DNA of 64,000 nt. Source: Serratia plymuthica. Lineage in GTDB: Bacteria > Pseudomonadota > Gammaproteobacteria > Enterobacterales > Enterobacteriaceae. Numbering within the stretch: position 1 is the stretch's first letter; the number at the start of each line of letters is the position of its first letter. A program made the position numbers and the translations under genes. Shown here piece by piece: positions 1-7,340 of this stretch. The notes under the pieces are model-generated. The model saw only the letters and a list, made by a program, of their open reading frames with translations, made no database searches and had not been told where the DNA came from. The stretch is from NCBI RefSeq assembly GCF_018336935.1, contig NZ_CP068771.1, positions 3,038,001 to 3,102,000 on the forward strand. The letters run 5' to 3'.

Positions 1-383
1 ACCAGATGCAAATTAAGGCCAAGACAGTCTCTTCCCACAAGGGAAATATCAAAAGAAAAATTAAAACGCACAACAAGCAAATTATTTATCATGTTGTCCG
101 TTTAACCGACACCTTAACCAGTGGGATATTTGTCAATAGCCGCTAGGTAAAGAACTTAACCGTACATTCTGCTCAGATTTGGTTTGAAATGTCTTATCAC
201 CCAGTATCCTGGATATAAAACATTTAAATGACCTCAATACCTGCTCGCGACGACATCCTCGGCCGCGGCGGGTATTCCCGTAGCAAAAGATAGAAAATTC
301 CTACCCCTAAGGAATAATAACTTTGCGAAAATCTTTCGAATTAACTTAATGCGTTGGAAAGATATTGGCTATTTATCGATAGC
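1..383. other. AT-rich non-coding left edge
   Basis: I see no convincing gene here. The stretch is AT-rich, lacks a reading frame with a ribosome site, and carries an RcsAB-box-like sequence at 290-303. Immediately downstream of dsrB there is a 6-bp hairpin (367-372 with 379-384) that overlaps the dsrB stop codon and has no T tract. The region may hold the upstream region of a gene lying left of the window. Confidence 0.4.
290..303. promoter_or_regulatory. RcsAB-box-like sequence
   Basis: The 14-mer ATAGAAAATTCCTA agrees at 11 of 14 positions with the RcsAB box consensus as I remember it (TAAGAATATTCCTA). In E. coli dsrB sits next to rcsA, so an Rcs-linked site beside dsrB is plausible. No target gene is visible in the window, so this stays a weak call. 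Confidence 0.25.
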
Positions 384-578
384 CTACCTGGCCTGTCGCA
401 ACTCAACGAAGGTGCCGTCACGGCTGTCAATCTCGTTGAAGAACCAGACGCCGGCAGGATAGTCGTCCAGAGCGACCAGGTACATGATCCCTTCATTAAA
501 TTCTTCTACCGCCAATATCACCCCTTCACGTTTCAGTTCACCGTCAGTTTTTACCGTTACCAGATCGTTAACTTTCAT
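384..578 (-). CDS. dsrB: DsrB family protein
   Basis: This encodes a 64-residue cytosolic protein that matches the small DsrB family almost end to end: it begins [13 protein letters not shown] and has the internal signature [18 protein letters not shown]. coli DsrB is about 62 residues, encoded next to rcsA and the DsrA small RNA; its function is unknown. I chose the ATG at 576-578 because a GGGG-type ribosome site lies a few bases upstream; an ATG five codons earlier has no such site. The next gene upstream on this strand is a cold-shock gene, not rcsA, so the neighbourhood differs from E. coli. Identification is secure, role unknown. Confidence 0.85.
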   Translation of the reverse strand: MKVNDLVTVKTDGELKREGVILAVEEFNEGIMYLVALDDYPAGVWFFNEIDSRDGTFVELRQAR

Positions 579-772
579 ATTTTTCCCCATCATTTATCAT
601 TGATGTCAGTGTATTACAAAATGAGGCGTGAAAAACACCGTGCAGTAGCGGAGTCAATCTGCAACATGCCCGTTTCAGCGTTTTCCTAAAGCGTAGCAGG
701 CTAACGCACCGCCATATTTTCACTTTCTTAACGTTTTGGCCGCAGAATCTTAAGAGCACAAAGGATAGTCTG

Positions 773-857
773 TTGACAGGCGCTTCCCCCCAGAGAAGTG
801 TCTGCAAATGAAGAAGTAACAAGGAACTTTTGCCCGCAGACTTGCGGGCTTTTTTTC
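773..857 (+). ncRNA. Candidate small RNA with terminator
   Basis: This non-coding stretch has the architecture of an Hfq-type small RNA. A 5' hairpin (CGCTTC with GAAGTG) carries a C-rich loop, an A-rich single-stranded stretch follows, and it ends in a strong intrinsic terminator at 832-856. A TTGACA sits at 773-778, but I see no good -10 box behind it, so the start is uncertain. The sequence GTCTGC (800-805) can also pair with GCAGAC (836-841), which would compete with the terminator. No plus-strand gene upstream explains the terminator. I could not match it to a named small RNA. Confidence 0.35.
832..856 (+). terminator. Rho-independent terminator
   Basis: GCCCGCA (832-838) pairs with TGCGGGC (843-849) around a GACT tetraloop, followed by seven T residues (850-856). 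It is a textbook plus-strand terminator that closes the candidate small RNA. Confidence 0.8.
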
Positions 858-879
858 GTCTTAGGCAAATTACAGGCAC

Positions 880-905
880 AAAAAAACCCGCCTTGGCGGG
901 TTTTT
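880..905 (-). terminator. Terminator of cold-shock gene
   Basis: A short GC stem (CCCGCC with GGCGGG) is flanked by A and T runs on both sides, so it can work in both directions. It lies about 20 bases past the stop codon of the minus-strand cold-shock gene. Confidence 0.8.
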
Positions 906-924
906 ATTAATCAGCAGAGGCCGA

Positions 925-1137
925 TTAGATAGCGGTAACGTTAGCCGCTGACGGACCTTTAGCACCGTTCTCGATAGAGAACTGTACGTTCTGGCCTTCA
1001 GCCAGGGTCTTGAAGCCTTGATCCTGGATAGCAGAGAAGTGTACGAACACGTCTTTGCTGCCGTCTGCTGGAGTGATGAAACCAAAACCTTTAGACTCGT
1101 TGAACCACTTCACTTGACCTTTGATCATGTTAGACAT
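925..1137 (-). CDS. cspE: Cold-shock protein, CspE/CspC type
   Basis: A 70-residue single cold-shock domain, the usual length. The RNP1 motif (KGFGFI) and RNP2 motif (DVFVHF) are intact, and it ends [10 protein letters not shown] as in CspE and CspC. Such proteins bind single-stranded RNA and DNA and act as RNA chaperones and transcription antiterminators. The ATG at 1135-1137 follows a GAAGGA ribosome site; an upstream in-frame ATG lacks one. The 500-base AT-rich region upstream can hold the long 5' leader common in this family. Whether it corresponds to E. coli cspE or cspC cannot be settled from sequence alone. Confidence 0.9.
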   Translation of the reverse strand: MSNMIKGQVKWFNESKGFGFITPADGSKDVFVHFSAIQDQGFKTLAEGQNVQFSIENGAKGPSAANVTAI

Positions 1138-1378
1138 GTCTAATTCCTTCAATATTAAATGTAAGCCACCATGGGCATATGATATAGCCGGTCATCAGTT
1201 ACTTATGGAGGCACTAGAAAGGAAATTCGTCAGAGAAGAGCTATCTAGGATAACGCTTTAAATTTGAACTACTTTACTCAAAATGTCGTGCATAAATAGG
1301 TCTGTACCACAGGCCGAGAAGCATTAACTCATGACAGCGCTTTAATAGCAACTCTTTTTGTTGGCCCCTTGATGGAAA

Positions 1379-1407
1379 CGGGGTCAAACGCGCAGAATTT
1401 GACCCCG
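1379..1407. repeat. 10-bp perfect inverted repeat
   Basis: CGGGGTCAAA (1379-1388) is the exact reverse complement of TTTGACCCCG (1398-1407), with a 9-base loop between. The sequence after the plus-strand arm is only moderately T-rich (TTTAATTTTT begins some bases later). It could be a degenerate terminator, a repeat remnant or a protein site. Confidence 0.5.
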
Positions 1408-1614
1408 GCAGTTTAATTTTTCAGCGTTATTGGCCGTATTTACCCGATAACAGGAGCCTGAAACAGCTTCGAATTTCTAAAATTTCGCCGCGACCAAGTA
1501 GCCACCTCGTTGAGATTGAACACAATTTCACCTTTTACCTTATCAATGCCATGGCCCGATGCCTGATAAAGAGACATTTTTTACAAACCCGCTCTGAAAG
1601 AAGACATCAACCCC

Positions 1615-1633
1615 ATAAATGATAGTCATTCTC
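1615..1633. promoter_or_regulatory. Candidate Fur box
   Basis: The 19-mer ATAAATGATAGTCATTCTC agrees at 14 of 19 positions with the classical Fur consensus GATAATGATAATCATTATC, including an intact central TGATA and TCATT. It lies about 50 bases upstream of the secreted-protein start at 1683, where a repressor would act. That the downstream gene is iron-regulated is inference. Confidence 0.45.
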
Positions 1634-1682
1634 GTTTCTCTGTTTTATAGTCGCGACGCGTAATTATGAAGGGAGATGGACC

Positions 1683-2054
1683 ATGCTTAGAAAGCGTACG
1701 CTGGCAGTATCCTGCTGCACCGCCCTGTTGATGCTGAGCGCTCACTCAGCCCAGGCACTAGATTTATCTTATACCGCACCGGAGCCAAGCCTTGCCCCTG
1801 CGCCGCTGCCGCAAACCGCCCTTGGCCCGGCAGCTAAAGCGGCCAAGCCGCCGGTCGTCTGGGCTGAGTCAGAAGACAAAACAGGTTTTCGCGTTGAAAT
1901 GGAATGCGATCACCCCGGTTGCAGCCGTCCGCGCGCCAAACCCTATTCAGCGCTTAACGGGCCGGTGAAAAAAACCGATCGCCGCCGTCAGTCAGACCCT
2001 TACTCCACCAATCAGGATGACGATTACAGTCTGAATATGGGTTATCAGTGGTAA
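1683..2054 (+). CDS. Small secreted protein of unknown function
   Basis: I do not recognise a family. The 123-residue product starts with a typical Sec signal peptide (MLRKRTLAVSCCTALLMLSA, cleavage likely after the AQA at about residues 24-26). An Ala/Pro-rich segment follows, then a short Cys-containing region (ECDHPGCS, about 75-82), a basic patch and a final aromatic tail NMGYQW. It should be periplasmic or surface-exposed. The ribosome site GGGAG is 7 bases from the ATG. A Fur-box-like palindrome sits in its promoter and an intrinsic terminator follows, so it appears to be a monocistronic, possibly iron-responsive gene. Confidence 0.75.
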   Translation: MLRKRTLAVSCCTALLMLSAHSAQALDLSYTAPEPSLAPAPLPQTALGPAAKAAKPPVVWAESEDKTGFRVEMECDHPGCSRPRAKPYSALNGPVKKTDRRRQSDPYSTNQDDDYSLNMGYQW

Positions 2055-2167
2055 CTGCGCTTTAAGAGTTATCCCTATATCAGCCGTCGTGCGCAGTTCA
2101 TACAATGGCGCCCTGTCCACCGCTCCTCCTGGTGTTGGATATGACAAGCTGTGTTGCAAATTTTTAT

Positions 2168-2192
2168 GCGCCTTCCTATAGGCGCTTTTTTT
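2168..2192 (+). terminator. Rho-independent terminator
   Basis: GCGCCT (2168-2173) pairs with AGGCGC (2180-2185) and is followed by seven T residues. It ends the transcript of the secreted protein gene at 1683-2054. Confidence 0.75.
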
Positions 2193-2303
2193 ATGTCTAA
2201 ATATCAATATTCTGCAGCGTTACAGAATGCTCTTATTGCGCGATAACGTGATAACTGTCACAAATAGCGGCTCCTTAGCCACTCTTTATCGGAGATGAGT
2301 CTC

Positions 2304-2420
2304 ATGGCGACAGAATATATGGCTTTACTGGCAGTTTTGGCCGGCATTGCAGGATATGCACTGTACAAACACTTTAAATCACAGCAGAAAAGCTCGCTGG
2401 TACGACCTCACGATCGTTGA
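2304..2420 (+). CDS. 38-residue membrane peptide
   Basis: A short reading frame encodes 38 residues beginning MATEYMALLAVLAGIAGYAL. It has one hydrophobic segment (about residues 6-20) and a basic, polar tail (KHFKSQQKSS, then RPHDR), so it would insert as a single-pass inner-membrane peptide. A GGAG ribosome site lies 9 bases upstream, and a strong 11-bp hairpin follows the stop at 2431-2456. I know no family for it; similar tiny membrane peptides often modulate larger membrane proteins. Support comes only from the ribosome site, the membrane segment and the flanking hairpin. Confidence 0.5.
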   Translation: MATEYMALLAVLAGIAGYALYKHFKSQQKSSLVRPHDR

Positions 2421-2430
2421 CCGAACCGTG

Positions 2431-2456
2431 GGAGCATAACCTCCGGGTTATGCTCC
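2431..2456 (+). terminator. Strong hairpin without T tract
   Basis: GGAGCATAACC (2431-2441) and GGTTATGCTCC (2446-2456) form a perfect 11-bp stem with a TCCG tetraloop. It lies just after the 38-residue peptide gene. There is no T run, so it may protect a 3' end rather than terminate. Confidence 0.5.
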
Positions 2457-2561
2457 AGCCCGCACAACCGTTCACTGTCATGTTTTCATCACAAAATTGT
2501 CACAATACGGCCATATCATGGTCCACGATTATCCGCACTGGCTTACACCAAGGATTTCGTT

Positions 2562-2771
2562 ATGACCATAATTAAAGCAACAAACCATCAGGAAGCAGAA
2601 AAGCTGATCCGCTATGGCACAGCCAAGAAAATAGAACTGGCTTATGACATCGACAGCGACGACTTTTTCCAGCTCGCCAGCCTGTGGTGTGATAAAGGCG
2701 CCAAGATCTCCAAAGGAAAAGAGCATTTTATCGTCTCGCTCAAAGGTTTCCGTATCCCGCCAAACGACTGA
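2562..2771 (+). CDS. Conserved-looking 69-residue protein, unknown function
   Basis: A small soluble acidic/basic protein with no signal peptide or membrane segment. It starts MTIIKATNHQEAEKLIRYGT and ends with a basic stretch (KGKEHFIVSLKGFRIPPND). The AAGGA ribosome site is well placed before the ATG at 2562. I do not recognise the family. The alternation of charged and hydrophobic residues suggests a compact alpha/beta fold. It stands alone between the tiny membrane peptide and the quinone oxidoreductase, with a GC-rich hairpin (2778-2794) after its stop. Confidence 0.65.
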   Translation: MTIIKATNHQEAEKLIRYGTAKKIELAYDIDSDDFFQLASLWCDKGAKISKGKEHFIVSLKGFRIPPND

Positions 2772-2777
2772 TACCAT

Positions 2778-2794
2778 GCCGCCTCTGCGGCGGC
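2778..2794 (+). terminator. GC-rich hairpin after 2562-2771 gene
   Basis: GCCGCC pairs with GGCGGC around a TCTGC loop, six bases past the stop codon. It is followed by a C-rich rather than T-rich stretch, so termination is only possible. Confidence 0.35.
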
Positions 2795-2932
2795 TCCCCC
2801 TTCCCCCGCACTGAAAACCGCCCTATGATCCACATTCTCCCATCGGTATTTCTGTAAGATAAAATATGAATTACAGCAGGTGCTTATCTACACTGTTCAC
2901 TGCACCTGAACCCCAACCGGAGGAGAATGAGC

Positions 2933-3940
2933 ATGTCAGCAAACCCACCACTGCCCAATACCATGAAAGCGATCGAAATCAGCCAGCCAGGCGAACCGGA
3001 AGTGCTGATTGTCGCCGAGCGACCATTGCCGACGCTGCAACAGGGTGAGATTTTGGTGAAGGTCGCCGCCGCCGGGGTTAACCGACCTGACGTTATGCAA
3101 CGCCGTGGCCAATACGCGCCGCCCCCCGGCGCATCGGATATCCCCGGCCTGGAAATAGCCGGTGAAGTGGTTGCTACCGGCGCTGGGGTGAAAAATTATG
3201 CCCTGGGCGATCGCGTGTGCGCCCTGATTGCCGGCGGCGGCTATGCCGAATACTGCAAAGTGCATGAGAGCAATGCACTGCCGGTGCCCCAGAACATGAG
3301 CATGACTGAAGCGGCAGCAATCCCTGAAACCTTCTTTACCGTCTGGGTCAATGTGTTCCAGCGCGGGCATCTAAAGGCCGGTGAAACCGTGCTGATCCAC
3401 GGCGGCACTTCAGGCATTGGCACCGTCGCCACCCTGCTGGCGAAAGCGTTCTGCGCCCATGTGATCACCACCGTCGGTTCGGAGGAAAAACGTCAGGCCA
3501 GCCTGGCGCTGGGCGCCGATGTGGCGATTAACTACCGCAAAGAAGACTTCGTCGAGCAAACCAAACGCGCGACCAACGGCAAAGGCGCGGACGTGATTGT
3601 CGATCTGATAGCCGGGGATTACGTGGCGAAGAACTATCAGGCGGCGGCGATGGATGGCCGTATTGTGCAAATCGGCACTCAAAACGGCGTGGTCAAGGAA
3701 TTGAACCTGATGCCGCTGCTGCTCAAGCGGCTGACCCACACCGGCTCGACCCTGCGCGCACGCAGCGTGGAAGATAAGGCGGAAATTGCCGCAGATTTGC
3801 AGCAGAAGGTGTGGCCGCTGCTGGAGCGCGGCGCGTTAAAACCACAGATCTTCAAAACTTTCCCGTTGGAGCAGGCAGCCGAAGCGCATGCCCTGATGGA
3901 GTCCAGCATGCATATCGGCAAGATTATGCTGACCCTCTGA
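2933..3940 (+). CDS. NAD(P)H quinone oxidoreductase, PIG3/QOR type
   Basis: A 335-residue medium-chain dehydrogenase/reductase of the zinc-free quinone oxidoreductase branch. The N-terminal GroES-like half carries GVNRPDVMQRRGQY and PGLEIAGEVV; the Rossmann half carries HGGTSGIGTVATLLAKA for NADPH. The catalytic-zinc cysteines of alcohol dehydrogenases are absent. The family reduces quinones or alpha,beta-unsaturated carbonyls by hydride transfer in the cytosol. I place the start at the ATG at 2933, 7 bases after AGGAG, rather than the ATG at 2927 that touches the ribosome site. It ends in a hairpin and looks monocistronic. Substrate is not predictable. Confidence 0.88.
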   Translation: MSANPPLPNTMKAIEISQPGEPEVLIVAERPLPTLQQGEILVKVAAAGVNRPDVMQRRGQYAPPPGASDIPGLEIAGEVVATGAGVKNYALGDRVCALIAGGGYAEYCKVHESNALPVPQNMSMTEAAAIPETFFTVWVNVFQRGHLKAGETVLIHGGTSGIGTVATLLAKAFCAHVITTVGSEEKRQASLALGADVAINYRKEDFVEQTKRATNGKGADVIVDLIAGDYVAKNYQAAAMDGRIVQIGTQNGVVKELNLMPLLLKRLTHTGSTLRARSVEDKAEIAADLQQKVWPLLERGALKPQIFKTFPLEQAAEAHALMESSMHIGKIMLTL

Positions 3941-3947
3941 GGTGAAA

Positions 3948-3973
3948 CACCCCGCAGCCGGTGCCGCGGGGTG
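3948..3973 (+). terminator. Terminator-like hairpin
   Basis: CACCCCGC (3948-3955) pairs with GCGGGGTG (3966-3973), starting 8 bases after the quinone oxidoreductase stop. A short ATATTT follows. It may also serve the convergent gene that ends at 4004. Confidence 0.5.
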
Positions 3974-4003
3974 ATATTTCAGGCGGCCGCCCGCCGGCAG
4001 GCG

Positions 4004-5056
4004 CTAGGGAATAATCTTTCTCTTGCGGAACTCATCAAACAGCGTAAAGAACATCGCTTCAGTTTCGACAAATTGGGTAAAGCCGAAACGTCTCGCCTTG
4101 CTGCCATCGGCAAGCATGTCGTAATCCCACGAGAAGACAAAATCGGCAAAGCGCCAGCCGGCCACCGCCTGGTAATCTGTCACCGCCAAGTCATGCTGCT
4201 GCGCGAGGGTCCGCCACAACGCGGCTTTATCCGCCATCATCTGCTCAAGCGGCATAGGCAGCGGCGGTGCCGTCTCCAGACCAAAATAATCGGCAATTTT
4301 CGGCCACATCTCGCTCCAGCGGAATAAATCGCCATTATTGATGTTAAAGGCCTGATTGACCGCTGCAGGCTCGGTCGCCGCCCACAGCGTAGCGCGCGCC
4401 AGCAGGCCGGCATCGGTCATTTCCAACAGACTGTGGTAAGCGCCCGGTTTGCCGGGAAAACGCAGCGGCAGCCCCAACGCCTTGCTGATTGAGGCATAAA
4501 CGGCAATGGTCAGCGCCAGATTCATTGGATTGCCGAGCGAAAACCCGCCAACCACGCTGGGGCGAATCGCGCTCCAGCGCCAGCGTTTGCCCTGCTGGCG
4601 CCGCTCAAGGTAGTTTTGCTGATCCACGTTAAACTCCGGCGGCATATGCCCGGCGTCACTTTCCCGCGCCGGGGTTTTAAATGGCCCCAAATGCGCGCCG
4701 TATACCTTGTATCCCTGCATCAGGCTGATGTGCTCCAGTTCTTGCGCCACCGGCTCCACCGCTTCCACCACGTTCGCCAGCATCTTCAGGTTCGGTGCCA
4801 CCAGCCCCGCCCAATCTGGCGCGTCCTGATAGGCGGCATAGAAAATGTGGCTGACCTGAGTCAAAGGTTGCAGTGCATCGCGCGTCGCCTGCGCATCCAG
4901 CAGATCAACCGCCAGATAGCGCACTTGCGGCCGGTCCACACCCCCGCGGCGCGACAGGCCGGCCACTTGCCACCCCTGCACGACCAGTTCTTCAATCAGT
5001 TTATGGCCGATAACGCCATTGGCGCCGACGACCAGCGCCAGTTTGCCGCTTTGCAT
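4004..5056 (-). CDS. PRISE-like SDR family oxidoreductase
   Basis: A 350-residue atypical short-chain dehydrogenase resembling the progesterone 5-beta-reductase/iridoid synthase (PRISE) group. It has a glycine motif GANGVIGHKLIEEL at the N-terminus, SLMQGYKVYGAHLGP with the group's Tyr/Lys region, and NVDQQNYLERRQQGK, which parallels the NFYY-type motif. The family reduces activated C=C bonds with NADPH. The start at 5056 has GGGAG 7 bases upstream; the earlier in-frame ATG does not. It is divergent from the LysR gene at 5169, which probably controls it from the 112-base shared promoter region. Substrate unknown. Confidence 0.8.
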   Translation of the reverse strand: MQSGKLALVVGANGVIGHKLIEELVVQGWQVAGLSRRGGVDRPQVRYLAVDLLDAQATRDALQPLTQVSHIFYAAYQDAPDWAGLVAPNLKMLANVVEAVEPVAQELEHISLMQGYKVYGAHLGPFKTPARESDAGHMPPEFNVDQQNYLERRQQGKRWRWSAIRPSVVGGFSLGNPMNLALTIAVYASISKALGLPLRFPGKPGAYHSLLEMTDAGLLARATLWAATEPAAVNQAFNINNGDLFRWSEMWPKIADYFGLETAPPLPMPLEQMMADKAALWRTLAQQHDLAVTDYQAVAGWRFADFVFSWDYDMLADGSKARRFGFTQFVETEAMFFTLFDEFRKRKIIP

Positions 5057-5168
5057 GTTGCGTCTCCCGTTCATTTATGGATACAGCTACTGTGATCGAT
5101 TAGTAAAACTTGCGGTAGGCGCCATTTTTAACTAACACTTATAAGTAAATTCTATAAATGGAGGGATG

Positions 5169-6101
5169 ATGGACAAGCTGAGCGCCATGAAGACTTTCGT
5201 CCGCGTAGCGGAGCTCGGCAGCCTCTCGGCGGCTGCCCGCGATCTGGGGCTGACGCAGCCGGCGGTCAGCCAGCAAATCGCCGGGCTGGAACTGCAACTG
5301 GGCGCACAGCTGCTGTTTCGCAGTACCCGCGCCGTCTCCCTGACCGATGCCGGCGGTGGCTATTACCGGCAAATCAAGCCCATTTTGGCGGCGGTAAACG
5401 AAGCGGAAGAAGCGCTGCACGGCCTGAACCAACGGTTACAAGGGAATTTACGCATTCATGCGCCGACGGGGTTCGGCCAGCAGCATCTGACACCGTTGGC
5501 GATCGCCTTCCAACAACACCATCCCGAACTGAATATTGAGCTTTTGCTGGACGATCGCCGGGCGGATGTCATTGGCGAGGGCATTGACGTAGCGATTCGT
5601 TTTGGCGAGCTGAGCGCACCGGGCACGGTGGCGCGGCGGCTGGGGGAGTTACAGCGCATTCTCGTGGCTTCGCCGGCTTATTTGGCGGCGCATGGCGCAC
5701 CGCAAACACCGGCAGCGCTGGCGGCCCATGCGTACATTCGCTACAGCGGCCTTCGCGACGGCGATGCGCTGACGCTGATCGGCCCTCAGGGCGCCGAGAT
5801 GGTGAATCTGCGGCCGGTATTCCGCGCCAACAACACCTTCTCGCTGCTGGCAGCCATCGAGTCTGGATTGGGTATCGGCGGTGCGCAACGGCCATTGATT
5901 GGTCGGCAACTGGCCGCCGGCACGCTGGTGCAGGTATTGCCTGCCTGGCGCTACCCGCCAATGGCGTTGCATGCCGTCTACCCCGCTGCGCGGTTTATTC
6001 CCGGCAAAGTGCGGGCATGGGTAGATTATTTGCTGGAAGCGTTGAAAGAGATTGAAGGCATTAGGTTAAACAATGCCCCCGACCCGCTGCCGGGGGCATA
6101 A
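5169..6101 (+). CDS. LysR-family transcriptional regulator
   Basis: A 310-residue regulator with an N-terminal winged helix-turn-helix (MDKLSAMKTFVRVAELGSLS..., recognition region LTQPAVSQQIAGLE) and a C-terminal periplasmic-binding-fold effector domain (IRFGELSAPGTVARRLG; ANNTFSLLAAIESGLGIG). It belongs to the CrgA/YafC-like branch by layout. Two ATGs lie in tandem at 5166 and 5169; the second sits 4 bases from GGAGG and is preferred. It is transcribed away from the PRISE-type reductase gene, the usual arrangement of a LysR regulator and its target. The last codons form the stem of a terminator hairpin. Confidence 0.88.
   Translation: MDKLSAMKTFVRVAELGSLSAAARDLGLTQPAVSQQIAGLELQLGAQLLFRSTRAVSLTDAGGGYYRQIKPILAAVNEAEEALHGLNQRLQGNLRIHAPTGFGQQHLTPLAIAFQQHHPELNIELLLDDRRADVIGEGIDVAIRFGELSAPGTVARRLGELQRILVASPAYLAAHGAPQTPAALAAHAYIRYSGLRDGDALTLIGPQGAEMVNLRPVFRANNTFSLLAAIESGLGIGGAQRPLIGRQLAAGTLVQVLPAWRYPPMALHAVYPAARFIPGKVRAWVDYLLEALKEIEGIRLNNAPDPLPGA
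6074..6098 (+). terminator. Hairpin overlapping LysR 3' end
   Basis: TGCCCCCG (6074-6081) pairs with CGGGGGCA (6091-6098) inside the last codons of the LysR gene, just before the convergent yidB stop at 6105. It probably serves both converging genes. Confidence 0.55.
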
Positions 6102-6104
6102 GCA

Positions 6105-6497
6105 TTATTTGAACAACTTACCGACCATATCGCCCAGTTCGTTGCTGTCTTGCTGCACTTCGCCATTTGGCGATGCGGCGTCAGCCACCGTCGGCAGGAA
6201 CTGCGCGATGGTGCTGGAAGCCTCGGCCGGATCGATCCCCAACTTTTCGGCCAACTGATTGATGGCATCGCTGCCCAGCGCCTGCTGCACGTGATCGCCG
6301 TTGATCGGCTGGTTTTCACCGTTGCCCAGCCATGAACCGACCACATCGCCGAATTGCCCCTGGCGGAACTTGTCCAAAATCGCCTGCAGGCCGCCCTGTT
6401 GCTGGACCCATTGCATGATGGCGACGTAATCCAGGCCTTTGCCGCCATTAGCGCCGCCGCCCAGAATACTGCCCAATACGTTATCAAACAGACCCAT
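6105..6497 (-). CDS. yidB: YidB family protein (DUF937)
   Basis: A 130-residue protein matching YidB: MGLFDNVLGSILGGGANGG at the start, QGQFGDVVGSWLGNGENQPI in the middle, LGIDPAEASSTIAQFLP and a final DMVGKLFK. The family is cytosolic or envelope-associated, small and of unknown role. The first in-frame ATG abuts the AAGGGG ribosome site, so I place the start 6 bases on, at 6497. It stands apart from the two stress-type genes to its right by a terminator at 6551-6574. Confidence 0.85.
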   Translation of the reverse strand: MGLFDNVLGSILGGGANGGKGLDYVAIMQWVQQQGGLQAILDKFRQGQFGDVVGSWLGNGENQPINGDHVQQALGSDAINQLAEKLGIDPAEASSTIAQFLPTVADAASPNGEVQQDSNELGDMVGKLFK

Positions 6498-6550
6498 GGT
6501 CATCCCCTTCTGGCCGCCGGCTCAGGCCGTACGACCGTTATGATTTAACG

Positions 6551-6574
6551 AAAAAGGGTCGCCGCAGCGACCCT
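6551..6574 (-). terminator. Rho-independent terminator
   Basis: AGGGTCGC (6555-6562) pairs with GCGACCCT (6567-6574) around a four-base loop; on the minus strand the stem is followed by five T residues. It ends the two-gene transcript 7051 to 6591. Confidence 0.8.
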
Positions 6575-6590
6575 GTTGATCAGCACCTGA

Positions 6591-6839
6591 TTAGCCTCTG
6601 ATCTTTCTGTAGACAAAAAGCACCACCAGGGCACCGATTATTGCGACAACGAAGCTGCCCAGGTTAAAACCATCTACGCGACCCATGCCGAAGAAGGTAC
6701 TGATATAACCGCCGACTACCGCACCGATGATCCCGAGGATAACAGTCAAGATAAAGCCACCGCCGTCCTTGCCCGGCATGATCCATTTAGCCAGGATACC
6801 GGCGATTAAACCAAAAATGATCCAGGAAATGATGCCCAT
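6591..6839 (-). CDS. GlsB/YeaQ/YmgE family stress membrane protein
   Basis: An 82-residue inner-membrane protein with three hydrophobic segments (about 2-20, 28-48, 60-78). It has the family signature WIIFGLIAGILAKWIMPGKDGGG and a final FVYRKIRG. The family (also called transglycosylase-associated, though no enzyme activity is shown) is usually stress- or RpoS-induced. GGGAG precedes the ATG. It lies 14 bases downstream of the DUF883-like gene, so the two form an operon ended by the terminator at 6551-6574. Which of yeaQ or ymgE it corresponds to is unclear. Confidence 0.88.
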   Translation of the reverse strand: MGIISWIIFGLIAGILAKWIMPGKDGGGFILTVILGIIGAVVGGYISTFFGMGRVDGFNLGSFVVAIIGALVVLFVYRKIRG

Positions 6840-6853
6840 TTTTACTCTCCCTA

Positions 6854-7051
6854 TTACTTTTTGCCTAAAAGAAATCCTATCACCAGGCCCACTACGGCGC
6901 CGGCGCCAACCCCAGCCCAGGGGTTGTCCTTAATGTAAGAACAGGAGTGCCCGGCCACGTCTTTCAAACCGGCCCGCACTTCGCATGCGGCAGATTTGGC
7001 ACCGTCACACAACTGTTCAACATTGTTTTTAACGTCATTTTTCACTGACAT
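6854..7051 (-). CDS. ElaB/YqjD-like (DUF883) membrane-anchored protein
   Basis: A 65-residue protein with a polar helical N-terminus (MSVKNDVKNNVEQLCDGAKS) and a conserved C-terminal hydrophobic anchor beginning NPWAGVGAGAVVGLVIGFLL and ending GKK. That is the hallmark of the YqjD/ElaB/YgaM group, C-tail-anchored inner-membrane proteins reported to bind ribosomes in stationary phase. It is shorter than the roughly 100-residue family norm because the N-terminal helix is reduced. Two cysteines occur in the polar half. AAGGA precedes the ATG. It heads the two-gene operon with the GlsB-like gene. Confidence 0.75.
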   Translation of the reverse strand: MSVKNDVKNNVEQLCDGAKSAACEVRAGLKDVAGHSCSYIKDNPWAGVGAGAVVGLVIGFLLGKK

Positions 7052-7340
7052 TTCATATCCTTAAGTTAACATAGCCGAAAAGTTCACACCGAGTTTCGCA
7101 CTTGCTCCAACCCTGGCCGAGACTTTCACACCTATGTTTCCCTATGCTTGCCGTTACCGGCAGCGCGATACAGGGTGATTCGCGTCAAATACGCAGCTTC
7201 ACACTGTTACTATAGACAAATATCAGCAGTTTACACATTTCCGTCTGTCTGAATTTACGTGTACAAAAAACGACCTAATTCATCTGGCTGTCATCTCCAC
7301 GGGCTATACTTGAAGTGAATATTTCCGCTGGAGATAGGCA

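Larger units (their letters stand above)
1138..1682. other. Leader and promoter region with palindromes
   Basis: This 545-base gap separates the minus-strand cold-shock gene from the plus-strand secreted protein gene. It contains a 10-bp perfect inverted repeat (1379-1388 with 1398-1407, core GGGGTCAAA and TTTGACCCC) and a Fur-box-like palindrome at 1615-1633. No gene is recognised in it. The part nearest the cold-shock gene probably forms that gene's 5' leader. Confidence 0.5.

Noticed and set aside
354..689. 111-residue plus-strand frame over dsrB
   Set aside because: It is antisense to dsrB, which has a secure family match, and has no family features itself.
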